A DNA stretch of 64,000 nucleotides from Zelopaecilomyces penicillatus. Lineage: Eukaryota > Ascomycota > Sordariomycetes > Hypocreales > Pseudodiploosporaceae. The stretch's first letter is position 1. Every line of letters starts with the position of its first letter. The translations under genes were made by a program, and so were the position numbers. Under the pieces are notes generated by a model. That model made no database searches, was not told the DNA's origin, and was given only the letters and a program-made list of their open reading frames with translations. The stretch spans positions 4,960,001-5,024,000 of the forward strand of contig VCCP01000005.1 of assembly GCA_005765155.1 (NCBI GenBank), read 5' to 3'. Below, piece by piece: positions 23,110 through 35,258 of this stretch.

Positions 23110-25045
23110 ATGTCGCTGTAGGTAAACCATTCACATCCATTCACACGCATACACACATAAAAGGGATCAATTAACTCAAACAACCCAATCATCAGCCCCC
23201 TCAAAGCCCGCCTCGTCCTCCGCGACCTCTGGTCCGGCCGCTCCAGCCCCGTCCAACGCTCTCTCACCTCCCTCTCCCACGTCCTCGGCCGCGACGTCGC
23301 CTGCGACCCGCTCTGGCCGCAGCTCCTCACCAACCTCGACGCCGTGTACAGCGATGAGTCCGACTTCATCACCGCCGTGGCTGCCGTGGTGCAGGGCTGG
23401 TGCGGCGTCGTGGAGGAGATGCTGCGCCGCACGGAGAGGGGTCGTAAAGCGCTCGGTGGGCATCCCGAGAATGACCGGGACGATAGTGATGATGATGAGG
23501 CGGATCGCACGGGTGAGAATGGGGAGGAGGTGGATGCGGAGGAGATGGTGAGGCGGAAGGAGATGCGGAAGGAGTGGGAGGGCAATCTGATTCGGAGGTT
23601 GAAGGAGGCCGGGGCTTTTGCCTTGAACTTGTATCTTGAGGTGAGTTTTGGTGTTCTTGTTTCTTCATGCCCTTTTTTCATCAGCGTTCATGTCTCTCAT
23701 TTCACTATCCCCCTACTCTATCCCTACCACACCCAGTGACATACGTCCTCAATCACCTCCTCTCTCATGCTCCCTCACCTACCCTCTCACTCATCAATAC
23801 GTTGAACCCCCATGACACTCCATAAAAACATCATCACATTTCAATGCTTACACCCCACAGGTCGATAGAGTCAAAGCCCCAAGCACATCATGGGACTCCT
23901 CCCGCGGCGGCTTCGTCATCATCATGCCCAGCACCTCCTCCTCCTTCCACCACGCCCCCAACTTCATCTCGCTCTTCAAATGCCAAATTGTCGCAGCCTT
24001 TGAGTCCCAGCCTAGTCCTAGGACTAGTATAAGAGCGAGTTCTACCTCGAGAGGAGGTAGTATAAGCAATAGCATCAGCACGAATAGCACCAACAACAGC
24101 CACAGCAATAGTCACACTCACAACAACCGAAACGCTCATGACAATCACGCCAGTGACACCACCAACTTCAACCATCGCAACAGCTCCGTCTCCCTCGCAA
24201 GCCCCGTCAGCATCGCCTCCTCCACCATTGCCGCCCGCCGCATCGCCTTCCACTCTACCAACAGCCACGCCAACAGCCACGCCAACACCAATAACACCAC
24301 TCAGGACAACAAGTCCAACCCGGCCATTAGCCCCGGCTCAGTCTCCGGCCCCAGTCCCACCATCAGCCCGGGTTCCACTTCCAATTCCGGCAACGGGGGT
24401 GGTGTCTCTGGCAGTCACATCACCAGTCCTGGACACCACTACGCATCCTCGACAATCTCAGCCCGCCAGCATCAACAGCAGCGGCCGCCACACCTACCTC
24501 ACAGTTCTCACTATCAACAGCAACATCAGCAACCTCAGCATCAACATCAACATCAACACCAAGAACAACACCAGCAGCAGCAACATCAACACCAACACCA
24601 ACACCAACACCAAGCCGACACACTTCCCACACACAACATCGACCTCGACTTCAACTCCGATCTTCTCCCCCGTCCAGAAGACCTCCTCTCCCAACCCCCT
24701 TACCACATGTTCATCCACGCCCGCAGCCACTCCATCGACATCCAATGCAGCCACTCCTCTTCCCTCGAACTCCTCGCCTCCTATCTCCGCAAATGGTGCC
24801 GCATCAACCACCATCGCAGCGACTCCCTGCCACTCGTCACCGTCAAACTTCATCAGTCGCCCTTTGGATTTAGCCCTATCCACGACACTCTCGTCCTTGT
24901 CCTGGAGAATCGCCACGTCGGGTCACCGAACCTCTCACCTGCCATTATTCTAGGATTAGTTGAGTCTGTGCTTGGATATAAGCCTGTGCATGCAGATGCT
25001 AGTTCCTGGCAATACCGCAGGGATAGCCTTTTACCTCATGGGTAG
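23110..25045 (+). CDS. Conserved-looking protein with an Asn/His/Gln-rich middle, function unknown
   Basis: Three exons: 23110-23117, 23196-23640 and 23861-25045 (1638 nt, 545 aa). The tiny first exon encodes MSL; its donor GTAGGT at 23118 and phase make the join to PLKARLVLRDLWSGRSSPVQ exact. Residues 1-100 look structured, with a helical DEESDFITAVAAVVQGW-like region. An acidic/Arg-rich stretch follows, then after intron 2 a segment with SSRGGFVIIMPS and NFISLFKCQIVAAFE. Residues of about 205-400 are very low complexity (Ser, Asn, Thr, His, Gln; His/Gln repeats near 24460-24620). The C-terminal 140 residues, ending ILGLVESVLGYKPVHAD, look folded again. The repetitive middle creates long open frames in other frames, which I discount. 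It is convergent with tad2. No function inferred. Confidence 0.7.
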
Positions 25046-25399
25046 ATGGAAAAGAAGAATAATACTTAAATACAATGTCAATGTGTGAGAAAACGACTTG
25101 AATAGCATATTGAAACATTTGGGGTATCTAATTTGGGCAAATCATTAATAGTATTTCAATGAACCCCATGTACTTGAACGGAAAGAATTTCTTAAAGCCT
25201 CTAAGAGTCCTCGCTTACTATGTACAATGGTGTCTAAATTTACTGGTAGTATTCGTCCGATATTGCTCTGCTCCTCTGCGGATTTTCATCTCCTGGGTTC
25301 ATTCTAGCAAGCTCTCTACTCCTCACCAATGAGGGTAAATTTCTCCTCAATCCGACCCTTTTCCCGTTCTCATGTGTCGCTTTCGTGCAAAACCCCATC
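25046..25399. other. Convergent intergenic interval
   Basis: About 350 bp between the stops of two convergent genes; AT-rich at first, presumably the two 3' UTRs. No gene seen. Confidence 0.4.
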
Positions 25400-27188
25400 C
25401 TACTGGGCCATTGCATCCCTTTCGGCACGGTTATAAGAGCCAGGATGGTTCTCTGCGTCGGCACCATCAAGAGGATCCACATTCTCCTTGCCAGTCACGT
25501 CAAAGTCCATGATGCCCGACGGGTTTCCTCGGTGCGATTTTCTCGGCGTTGCACAGGCGCCTGCGAGTTCCATTTCTTCTTCCTGTCCATCAGCCGCGGT
25601 TGCTGTCTCATCGAGGCCGTCAGTTTCTATCATCGCAGCCAAACGAGCAGCACGGCCTTCCTTCTTTCGTGGTACAGGTGCTACATAAGCTTTGTTAGTA
25701 ACGCTGACCATAGTATGCATCGTTTTGTAAGGCAATGTTTCGTAGAACGTGTCAATACATCAAAAGATGTGGTTGAATGAACTTACCTCGTCCATTTTCT
25801 TGCACGTAAAAACGTCTGAGCAATGCCACAGCCTCGTCGCGCCCCCATCCACCTTCAATCTCATAGCCTGGCTCAACATCGCCACCGTCGCCTCCTCCGG
25901 GAGGAAACGAGGTGCCAAGACTTCCACCCCCATCTGGATATTGGATTGGGTTTGGTATAGGATGCGAGCTTGCGGTCTGTCCATCCGTACTGACGGGCAA
26001 AGAATTGGCATGAATGCTAAAAACTCCACCTGTCCCTCCAAACTTGTCATTCACAGCTCCAAAATACACCTTCTTGATACCCAACTGACGGAGCAGTGAA
26101 GCACACATCACACACGGTTCCACGGTAACATAGAGGATAGTTTCTCGAATGATGGAGCTATGAACCCTCTCCACAGGGTATAACTTCTGGCCATAAGGGT
26201 AGAGATGGCTTTTGCTACCATCTTCATTACCTTCATCAGGCGATCTCTGCTGCTCAGGCTCTGTAGATGGCGCGTCGGAGGCTATGTCAGAGGTATTGCG
26301 CTCCACGGTCAATATCTGTTTTGGCTTAAGACATGTCGTCCTAGGTCCATCGCGGGGAGGGTAAGACAAAAGAGCTGAGATGGCCATGAGTTCAGCGTGA
26401 CGGGTGCCGTTGCGGGTGACGTTGGTCGCGTTCATGCCCTTGGCAATGATCTCGCCGTTGCGGACAAGGACACAGCCAACAGGTGTCTCATTAGTTCTAA
26501 GAGCTAGACGGGCCTAGAATAAAATATCAATACAAACAAGATCAGCACATGGTCGTTTCATGAGCCTGAACCCAGAAAGGATGTATGAGGTTTGGAGGGC
26601 GGCATAGAGAAATCGTTTCGGACAAAATCATAGTTAGATACTTACCATTTCAAGGGCTTCGCCAATGAACTGCAGATGGACTGCCCGCTCAGCCAACACG
26701 GCTGGATCGTCAAACGCCGGCACCTCTTGCTCCAACTCTTGCGACTTCGACTTCGCCTCGGTGCCATCCTCGCGACGAGGGTCGAGTTTCAGTCCAGCAA
26801 GTGACGAGTTAATCACATCCACCTGATTCGAAGGAGGTTTGTTCTCCTTATCCTCAGCATCGAACCGCTCTGCTGCCACTGTCGCTGCTGCCCCCGCTTT
26901 CTTGCTGCCGTGTCTGCTACCATCAACCGCCATACTGTCGACAGCTGCTGCACCGTTGGTGTTGATATTGGTTTTGGTTTTGGTGTTGGTGATGGAGTCC
27001 TCGTTGGTGATGGAATTGGTAGTGGAAGTGGTGGAGTTGATGGGTTTCCCAGACTCAGCGTCCCTTTTTGCAGTGTCAACAGGTGAAGTAGGTGTGTCGT
27101 CGCTGTCGTCAGCTGGCGCAGGTCGTCGGAACAGCCGTCGAAGCGCCTTCCTGGCACCTGCCAGTCCCAGTGACTTGAGCCCGGCCAT
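25400..27188 (-). CDS. TAD2: tRNA-specific adenosine-34 deaminase catalytic subunit Tad2
   Basis: Three exons: 27188-26646, 26513-25787 and 25680-25400 (1551 nt, 516 aa). The catalytic zinc motif is complete: HAE at residues 220-222 (inside NVTRNGTRHAE) and PCVMC with Cys315 and Cys318 (inside YVTVEPCVMCASLL), as in the CDA/TadA superfamily. With Tad3 the enzyme makes inosine at the tRNA wobble position; the N-terminal ETPVGCVLV strand and LGIKKVYFGAVNDKFGG segment fit. Two features are large for the family: a disordered N-terminal extension of about 180 residues, and about 90 residues between HAE and PCxxC. The C-terminal exon is Lys/Arg- and acid-rich. ATG 27188 is the first ATG that keeps a structured start (MAGLKSLGLAGARKALRRLF). 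In Fusarium, Tad2-Tad3 has also been implicated in A-to-I mRNA editing (literature knowledge). Confidence 0.9.
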
Positions 27189-28312
27189 GGTGAACGGCAG
27201 CTGCCACCTGTTCACCGAGGGAGCTTGGGGTGAATGAAGCCGTGTAGTAGAGGTGCACACAATGCGCCTTGTTCACAAAGACACACGCACACACACACAG
27301 CCCTCGTCTTTGTGCCTCTTTGTCTTTCTCTCCTTTAAGACTTGCCTCTTTCACCTCTTATAAAGAGCCTCCCCTCCAGTCTCCCACCTACGTCCCTATG
27401 GTAGATGGCAGTTGGTGGATGATTGACCACCGTACACTGATTGGGGGGCCTGTTCAAGACAAACAGAAATAGTTTGGATAAAAGCAAAACCCGTCGCGCT
27501 TTTTCCACCCACCCAGCATGCAATAATCACAAACCAGTGCGTTTAAAACCCTCAAAGCCTTTTTTGCTACCGCAGCTTATACTGGGGCTGCTCACAATGT
27601 TTCCAAAATCCGCAATGGCTCTTTCGTCAAACGAGTGGCAGATTTTGACCTCAGTCCAAGCGCCGCTTCACTTCATTGAATGCCGTCGGGCTGCTTTGTT
27701 CACGCCACAGTGGATGAACAGTGTCCACCAGCATTAGAAATAAAATCGCGTGAGAAAGGAAAATGTATTACAGTAACGAGTCCCGTCATACACCTTGTAG
27801 TTAAGAAAGATCCAAACAAACGTTGTAGCAACCTCCGATTGCCTGTCACACCATGGAAAAAACTAGAGCATGCAAGCAACGTAGCCAATCACATGAGTGG
27901 TCAGGGGCCCACTAATCAGCCCAAAGTGGTAAGACGGCTTACATGGTTCCGAAGGAAGTACAGGCCATCATATCATCAAAACATCATCATCCACCAAGTC
28001 CGTATCCAGATTTCAGGAACAAAAATACAGTTAATACATCCCTTACCTAGTTTACATAAACATTAATTCACAGCAGTTTGGCATCAATCAAAATAAAAGC
28101 AACCAAACAAAGGCTTTAAGCCCGTTGTATTTGTAACAAGTCTTGGGCAGCTGAAAACTGCCCCCAAACGCTAAATGCTATCATACATGTAAATGTCTAT
28201 GCCTTGCAATGGGTCATAAGGTGTGCCTGGCACAACCGATATGCACGCAGTAAATGCAAAGAAATGGGGTTGCCGCGAACGCAGAAGCATTCGCCAATTT
28301 TGGCAAACTCCT
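27189..28312. other. Intergenic: tad2 promoter side and upstream neighbour's 3' UTR
   Basis: Short frames only. A CA-repeat tract occurs near 27275-27300. Nothing else recognised. Confidence 0.4.
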
Positions 28313-31200
28313 CTATACCATGACAGCTGCTCTAGTCCAAGACTGACTACTGGGTCTTGAATGCAATGCACAGCGCGTTAACGCGCGGGGCAGAGATTCA
28401 AACCGAGATATCAGAGATGGGGGTGAAGATATTTGTGTCATACCCATTGGGATAGAAGCTTTGTCGTCTGGTCTTGAAGGCAGAGGGGAACCCCTAGCCT
28501 GGTACCCATGTGGGCTTGACGAAATGTTGTGGTAGAACGCAGCCAAGGAAAAAACTGCGAATACCAGGGACGGCCGTGTGGCCTCGGAAGACATAGTCCA
28601 CGCAAGCCCAAATATAAATGCTGCAACAATGGAGGCGATAGCGCCTGCTGTTGTTGTTGTTGTCATCTGGAGTGGCTTGACGCCCACTTGAGAGGGTGTG
28701 GGCATTGTGTGACGGACGTCTGTTTGTGGTGCCGGTCCATCAACGACAGAGACCTGGCTTGATTGAGCGTGCTGGCCGACCAACAGGTCCACAGCATGGT
28801 TCGACGCGCTGACCGTATCAGACGAGGTAGAGCTTACGGCACTAGGTGCATTATAAGGTGATAGTGCAACCGAGGTGACCGACGGCTCCGAGTGAACGTT
28901 AACCACAGTGTGGTCGACACCAACATCCGAGGATGTCAGCTGAGACATATTGTTTACAGATGCCAGTCTGTTTTGGCCATGATTGACGACGCCAGACATG
29001 GCGACACCAGATTGGCCGGGCGACTCGGCGGTGGACACCAACATGTTCAGTGCCTCACCACCAGCAGGTGATGGGCTCAGGTCGACGTGCGATGATCGGG
29101 ATTGAGATTGCTGTGGCTGAAGATGGGCCGTGGTTAGGTTCTGCGACATCCTCACAGATTGTTGCAGAGCGAAAGATTCCTGAGACTCCACCTGAAGAAA
29201 AGTCAGTTGCCATGCTTCCAGCGATATCAAGTCCTTGAAACATACTCTTCCAGGTGTCTGAACAGATCCAGGTGACGCGCTGGCGCTCGCTGCGCTGGTC
29301 GACGATTGGTGGGTAGTCTCGATGGTGGAGTCCTTTTTCATCATGTTAGTCACAACATTATTCATGTTGTCTAGCAAAATTGGGCAGACATACGATTTGT
29401 GGCCTGTCTCCGTGTGGTGACGACCGAGATGTTGTCTCAACTGATGGTTCCTTTTCTCAAAGTTAGTGGCAATTCTGCAAACTAGCTGGCGAGCGTGTGG
29501 ACATACACTTCGGGGCGGTATAGTGCCATCTGGCAATTGATCCGAGACAAATCCAACTGGTGTGACCTTTTTTCAAAGTTAGTCGCGGTTCTGCAAGCTA
29601 GCTGACTGGCGTGGACACGTACACTTTCCGTCACGCCGATAGAGGCAGATCCGGCAATATTAGTAGACATCGTCGTAGATACCTTCCAGCAAGTTAGTCG
29701 CAGTCCAATAAAAAGCAGAAGTAAGAGCAGGCTCCAGCATACATGATCCACAGATTGGTTGTTGAGGTTCATCGATTGCGGTTGCGCTGTCGTGGTTCCT
29801 CCAGGAGGAGCGGTCTTGTGGAATTGGTCATCGGAAGCAGTCAATGTCTGTGGTGCGTAATAATTCCTGTGACCATCTAGGCCACTGCCGGGATCATAGT
29901 ATTCCGCGCCGTCGTGATACTCGCCAACATTGGTAACGATTGTTTGCAGTGGCGACACAGTTGTGCCGAGGCCTGTCCAGTCCGTCACACCGTCACCGCC
30001 AATGAAGGCTTGAGAACCAGGTACTGGACATTCTGGAATCGATGGTTGATTCGGACTCAGCTCGCGAGAAGAGGATATAGATACCATGCGGTCATCCTCA
30101 GAGAAAGTGGATCCAGGTGAGAAGAGGTTGAAGTCGGTGTAACTGCTCACGGAGCCAACTTGGTCCAGGAATGGAAGTTGAGGTGATGTAGACTGAGAGT
30201 CTGCAAAATCCACTTCCAGGCCCGGAACCCCGTTCGATTCTTGTTGCGAGTTAGGTGTTGACGCCTTGAACGGAGAGGGCTGAGAAGAAGCAGCTGAAGA
30301 TTGCGAAGACAGGTAGCCTTCTGGATCGTAAAAGAAGTCGTAATCCTCCTCCATGTCTGCAGCTGGGAACTGGATAAATTCTTCCCAGGGCTCGTTGGCG
30401 TTGGTAGCCATGGCCATTGTAGAGTCAATGCCTTCCAGATCAGCAAATGTGAAGGTTGGGTCAAAGTTGAAAGCAGATGGCAAGTCGAACTGGCCTTCTG
30501 TAACTGGTGGGCTGACGGCGGTAGCCTTCTGTGACACTGTACGAGCCTTCTTGGCAGGCTTTGGCAATGATGCCTGTGATTGAGCCTGGGGAGCAGATCG
30601 CTTCTTGTGGCTGGGATCACATCGAATCTTCTTGCGCTTGCAGGCATCACAGGCCTTGATGATGCGCATGAGATGAGCGTGATCTCGCTGCTCCTTGGTC
30701 TTGGAGCCCCGAGATGCCGAGTTGGTCACATCAAGACCCTCTCTTGTCATAATCTTCATTCCAGGAAGATGTGAAAAGTCGGTGGTCTGGTGACGCGACA
30801 CGGGGCTGCTGGCCTTGGAGGGCTTGCGAGACCGAGAAGAAGAAGATACAGAGGCATCAGTAGAAGGGGTTTGACTCCAGTCCCAACTGGATGTGGCGGG
30901 AGAGACGTTGAAAGACGATGAGGCTGAGTTGACTGGAGAAGGCGCATAGGGGCTGCTGATGGAGTAGACGGCATAGAACTTGAAAGTCTGGCCTGTCAAC
31001 TGGGCGTGCTCAAGAAAGTCGAGCGAAACAGTGGCTCGCTTCTCCTTGATGGATGCAGTTCCAGGGAGATAGGCGTGCATCATCTCATCAAGCTGCTGGG
31101 TGCCAAGAGCAGGGAAGAACTGCAGTGGCGCGCCGAGAGTGGGCTGATAGACGGAAAAGCCCTGAGGGAGAGCGGAAGTCGAGATGGATTGAGACGCCAT
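28313..31200 (-). CDS. Putative membrane-tethered regulator with a three-Cys half zinc cluster
   Basis: Six exons: 31200-29743, 29682-29623, 29566-29507, 29450-29394, 29332-29246 and 29191-28313 (866 aa). Donors are GTATGC, GTACGT, GTATGT, GTATGT and GTATGT; all joins are phase 0. Residues 184-195 read CDACKRKKIRCD: the first half of a Zn2Cys6-like cluster followed by DPSHKKR, with no second Cys trio. The N-terminus has FSVYQPTLGAPLQFFPALGT, a folded-looking block. The middle is acidic and Ser/Pro-rich like an activation region. Near residues 756-774 (AGAIASIVAAFIFGLAW) and 781-795 (LVFAVFSLAAFY) are two hydrophobic helices, so membrane tethering is plausible (inference). ATG 31200 has the better context (ACAATGG); an in-frame ATG at 31248 is the alternative. 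A likely 5' UTR intron spans 31262-31381. Introns 2 and 3 are 44/56 identical. Confidence 0.75.
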
Positions 31201-33136
31201 TGTAATGTTATCCGAAGAGATAGTGTAGGAGTTTTCAGTTTGCAACATGTAAAATCTCTATCTATTCAAGGCGGAAGAGGCGATGTTGTTGCTCTGGTGC
31301 TAAAGCTCGATGTATTGCGGCCGGCCATGGGAGTGTAAGCCCAGTGATCTATACTAGTGCTTCTCGTGCAACGAGATACTTACTAAAGATGATGTTCAGC
31401 TTAAAGACGACACTTGTGGCTCTGAAGAATGCAAATGAACGAGTGAGCAGAGCAAGTGAGTGTGGTTGGTGATGAGATGAGAGTCGCAGCAGCGCCAATT
31501 GGGAGGGTTTGGCGCGCTGGAGAAGTTGTTGTAGGGACTTCAGCGCGAAAATGCGGGGGGTGAAGACACTATAGTGATGGAGGAAGTAGGGGCAAAAGTC
31601 AAGACACAAAAGCAACCCCCGTCGTCAAAGATAGACGCAATGTGGGAATTAGGGAAGCTGGTGATACTGGCTGATTTGCCTCAGTACAGACTGTTAGTGG
31701 TAGTAGTTGGAGATGGAGTTGACGAAAGAAGAGCGAAGCCGAGAAGAGGCCTGAGGCGGGCGCGGGCGGGAGTCATATCGGTATTTCATTGTGCCTGAGA
31801 GTGCCTCAGGAGTGCCTCGTGCAATGGCGCAGCAGGTGGGTAAGTTTGAGTCTTTCGGCGTGCTCAATAAGGAATAGCGCGTGGAGCATCTAGCACGTCA
31901 GGCAGCCAATCAGGGGTGGCTCCGAAGCCTGGGATGCGAGATCCTGACCATCTGGTTGGCTAGATTGCCCCACCAGCGACGCCGGCTGGGATGGACCTTC
32001 GGCGAGAACGCAGCGCTGCGATTGGCCAATGGCTCTGGGGGCTGCAGATGCAAGTGACTCAACCTGGTGTACATCAGCATCTTGAACCTTGACTGAGATA
32101 AAAGTCCCTTGATAGCTAGCGGCAGCCGGACTACGGCAGCCGTTGGATCTTCCATTTCCTCATCAGCTAGTACAAGCGAAATACTTACATGAGGTATTGG
32201 AGATGGGCGCTGTTGCTGTGTACTCAGCCAAGTATAGTGCCTGTGTTGTGCACACACTGATAAGCCGGGAGAACGTTAATTATAGAGTACACCGCATCCA
32301 CTCCAAATCTCCCCTCCGGTCCGGAAAATACCCCAGACTTCCACCCCCGTCTTGCGCCAAAAGGTGGGGGGGTTGTCACGTTGTTGCGAGACCTAGACTC
32401 TGCAATATCAAAAGCTAATCACTACTTAGGGAGGCGGCTCGATCGCCTGCCAAGAGTGTCAAAGGCCAAAGAACAAAGAGGTCATGCCGCTTCAATGGAG
32501 AAGATCAGCTGCGTATACGTGTTTTATTCGTTCAAGCTCCGAATCTCTGTTGCTTGGCGAGATGAGCGGCTCCTTCCTGATGGCTACACACACATGTACT
32601 TGTAGCCCTATGGTGCCTTCCCTGAAAGTCAGGCCATACGGGATCTCTTCCTTCCTTCCTTCCCATGTTCTCTCCATCCCTGAAAGGCAGGCGCGCCAAT
32701 GACAGCGACAGGGGAATGTCACCCTCGGTACTACCTCTCTAATCAGCCTCCTTGCTTGTGCGACCAAATTGCTTCACAAGAAAGACATTCAGAATCAGAA
32801 CTCTCTAACAAGGCGAGCGAAAAACGACAAATAGCAGGACTAAAATGTCCTTGATGCTCAAAACCACCGAATCAAGTTACCTCCGTGTAATGACAAAAGA
32901 AAGCGCGATAGCTAATACCAAGACAACAAAAACAGAGTGCATTCGCAAGTAAAAAGTGTGCTGGGCAAAAGAATAAAAACATGGGATATGATCCGTCGCC
33001 ACAATTCCGCATCGCTGCTCGGCTTATCCAGTCCCGACAAGCCTCCAACAACATTTCCCGTTGGCTGGTTAGTGCCGAGAACAATATAATCGCCCTGGTC
33101 ATGCGCGGCATTGTCGGCGAATTATCCGTACTTCTC
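31201..33136. other. Intergenic region with probable 5' UTR intron
   Basis: On the minus strand a good donor (GTAAGT, starting at 31381) and acceptor (GAATAG, ending at 31262) define a likely 120-nt 5' UTR intron of the regulator gene. The remainder has short frames only. Confidence 0.5.
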
Positions 33137-34403
33137 TTAAAGACACATCTCTGTTTCGTCGTTGTCAGGCCCCTGGTAGTCTGCAATTTTGAGGTTCTCC
33201 AATCTCGGCATCTGCTTCAACTTGGTTGGGTCAAGGCGCGCCAGCGGCCGGGATGATGCGGACGACCTTGGTCGCAACTGAATTGCTATTTCATCCTCCA
33301 TATAATCCTCCCAAAAAAGCGCATCGAGGTAATCGACGGTCTGAACCGCTTCGATGCCGTTGCACTGCATGCAGTGCCAATCTGTCGGGTTGAGTTGACA
33401 GCATCGTTCACATGTGTACCAGTCTGGTGTGAGGTATGGCACAACAGGAGAATGTCTAGGGACTGCATCTTCCGGTAAACCCTCATCCTTCCAAAGGGAG
33501 TTGGCGTGGTTGTGATTCGAAACCACAGGTTTGTCATGTTCCATGTTGCCATCAAAATGATAAAAACATCCACCGCCAGCAATCAAGTACTCTCCATCAT
33601 CGAGATTTGGTGTCCCATTAATTGGTCCTTCACGTTGCCGCCGCAACTTCACACGTTTTTGTCGGCGAATCGCACGTTGCTGTTGACGAATGCTTCGATG
33701 TTTTGGACGGATTTCTAGCGGCGACTGAAAAGTATGGTGTTTGCGCGAAACAAGTGCAATCGACACATGTTGTGGTAGAGACATTATTTCCAAGCCCAAG
33801 AGATCAACATCCCTCGACGAACGGGAGGACTCTACAGGAGTCGAATTGCTTGAGGCCATTGCAATTTCGGCACTTTGATACGCCGACTCGAACTCGATAA
33901 GGTCCAAATGCTGACACTAGCCAGGAACTTCATTAGCCCCAGACCAACTCATCAAACATCAGAATATTAACTTCATTACTTACATCAATCTTCTTTATTC
34001 GACACCGCGGACAAGCACCAATTTTGCGGGTAAAAGAAGTTTTCGCACCGCGGGCTCCAGGGAAGGTGTCACAGTCGATAGTCGCCTCTTTTGTCGACAT
34101 ATCTCTCCTTACTTGGTTTTTGGGTGCTGGGCTCCCAGAGCTCTGCGGAGGCGAGTCACACTGGGTTTCTCTTGAGGTGCTTGCCCATCCGCTTTCAGGG
34201 GCTTTCCGGAATAGATGACCATATTCTGAGCTGTGCGATTGCTTGTCTAGTTCTTCGCTTTCTTCCAAATGTCGAAACGTAGCATACAGATCTTGTAGTT
34301 CCTCGGTTCTCTTCGGCTGAAACCACTGGTCAAAGTCTTCACCTGATGAGCCGTTTGATCTGGCAGGAATGGTTGACCAGTGTGCTGACGAGTTGGTAGA
34401 CAT
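33137..34403 (-). CDS. Cys-rich protein with CPRC...C motif, possible regulator
   Basis: Two exons, 34403-33984 and 33916-33137 (1200 nt, 399 aa). The splice (GTAAGT donor, GGCTAG acceptor) joins ACPRCRIKKID to CQHLDLIEF, giving Cys131, Cys134 and Cys141 in CPRCRIKKIDC. This recalls a half zinc cluster and parallels CDACKRKKIRC in the gene next door. A second Cys group, WYTCERCCQLNPTDWHCMQC, lies in exon 2 and could bind zinc. A basic region (RPKHRSIRQQQRAIRRQKR) lies between them. The rest is Ser-rich, with a C-terminal acidic EDYMEDEIAIQLR. DNA binding is only a guess. Same strand as its neighbours. Confidence 0.7.
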
Positions 34404-35258
34404 GTCTGATAGGTGCAGCCAACACCCGGCCAGGTGTTGGATAGCCCCCTTAGATCTCTCCTTTCCGGTGTGGGTGCTGTTAACACCATAGACAAGTTTA
34501 TTTACGCCTTGTTGAGAGCGTCCACGAGAAAAGGTAAGAACAATATATAGTCGGGATTAGCAGGGGTTATCTGGGTGTAATATTTGGGTAGCAACCAACG
34601 CAACTTAAGAAACCTCTCTATCAACCCTGGCAATCCTCGTGGGAAAGTTCCGTCAACGCACCAGGGGAAAGGGCGAGGGTCTCCATGAGTCCAGCATGAC
34701 GGCATATCTCATTTTTTTCTCCCAGCCAACGGACCTGATGGCCAACACCGGAATGCCCATTCTCCCATGATAGTTTTATCTGCGGCTACCCGCATGCACG
34801 GCGCATTCGCACTACTCCTATTCGTCCATGACAGTATTAGACCTCAGCTTGGCACAGCACAGCACTCACAGTGAGCCTGCAGATCTCAGACTACATGGTA
34901 TCGCTCAGCAAGTTACTACAGCGGTGTGCAGGTTGCCGTCTCCCAAGGGGGGGGCGTGAGTCGACTGCATGGAAATTCCTCCAAAGAGCCGCCATGTCAT
35001 GGCGAGCAACTGCGGAAAACTAATGGCTCACTTCACCCATAGTAGATGGGGGAGGGGGGCGACCACGCCAGATATAAAGGGGTGGTGACAATGGGCATTC
35101 ACCTTCATGCAGTTACCCGGGAGCTAAGAATGATCTGCAGCAGACCGTACAAGGTCTTGTACGACGATTCATATTTGACCACGACGCACAATAGATGAAA
35201 AGGTAACAGTAAAAAGAAACATTCATTGATTCCGCTGTTGTTTGTGTGTATGGACCTG
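34404..35258. other. Intergenic interval
   Basis: Promoter side of the gene at 33137-34403 and 3' flank of the Mte1-like gene. No gene or strong motif seen. Confidence 0.4.

Noticed and set aside
24138..24953. 271-codon plus-strand frame, and antisense frames, across the 545-aa gene
   Set aside because: They arise from the CA-rich repeats encoding Asn, His, Gln and Thr; the spliced frame from 23110 is the only one with folded-looking ends.
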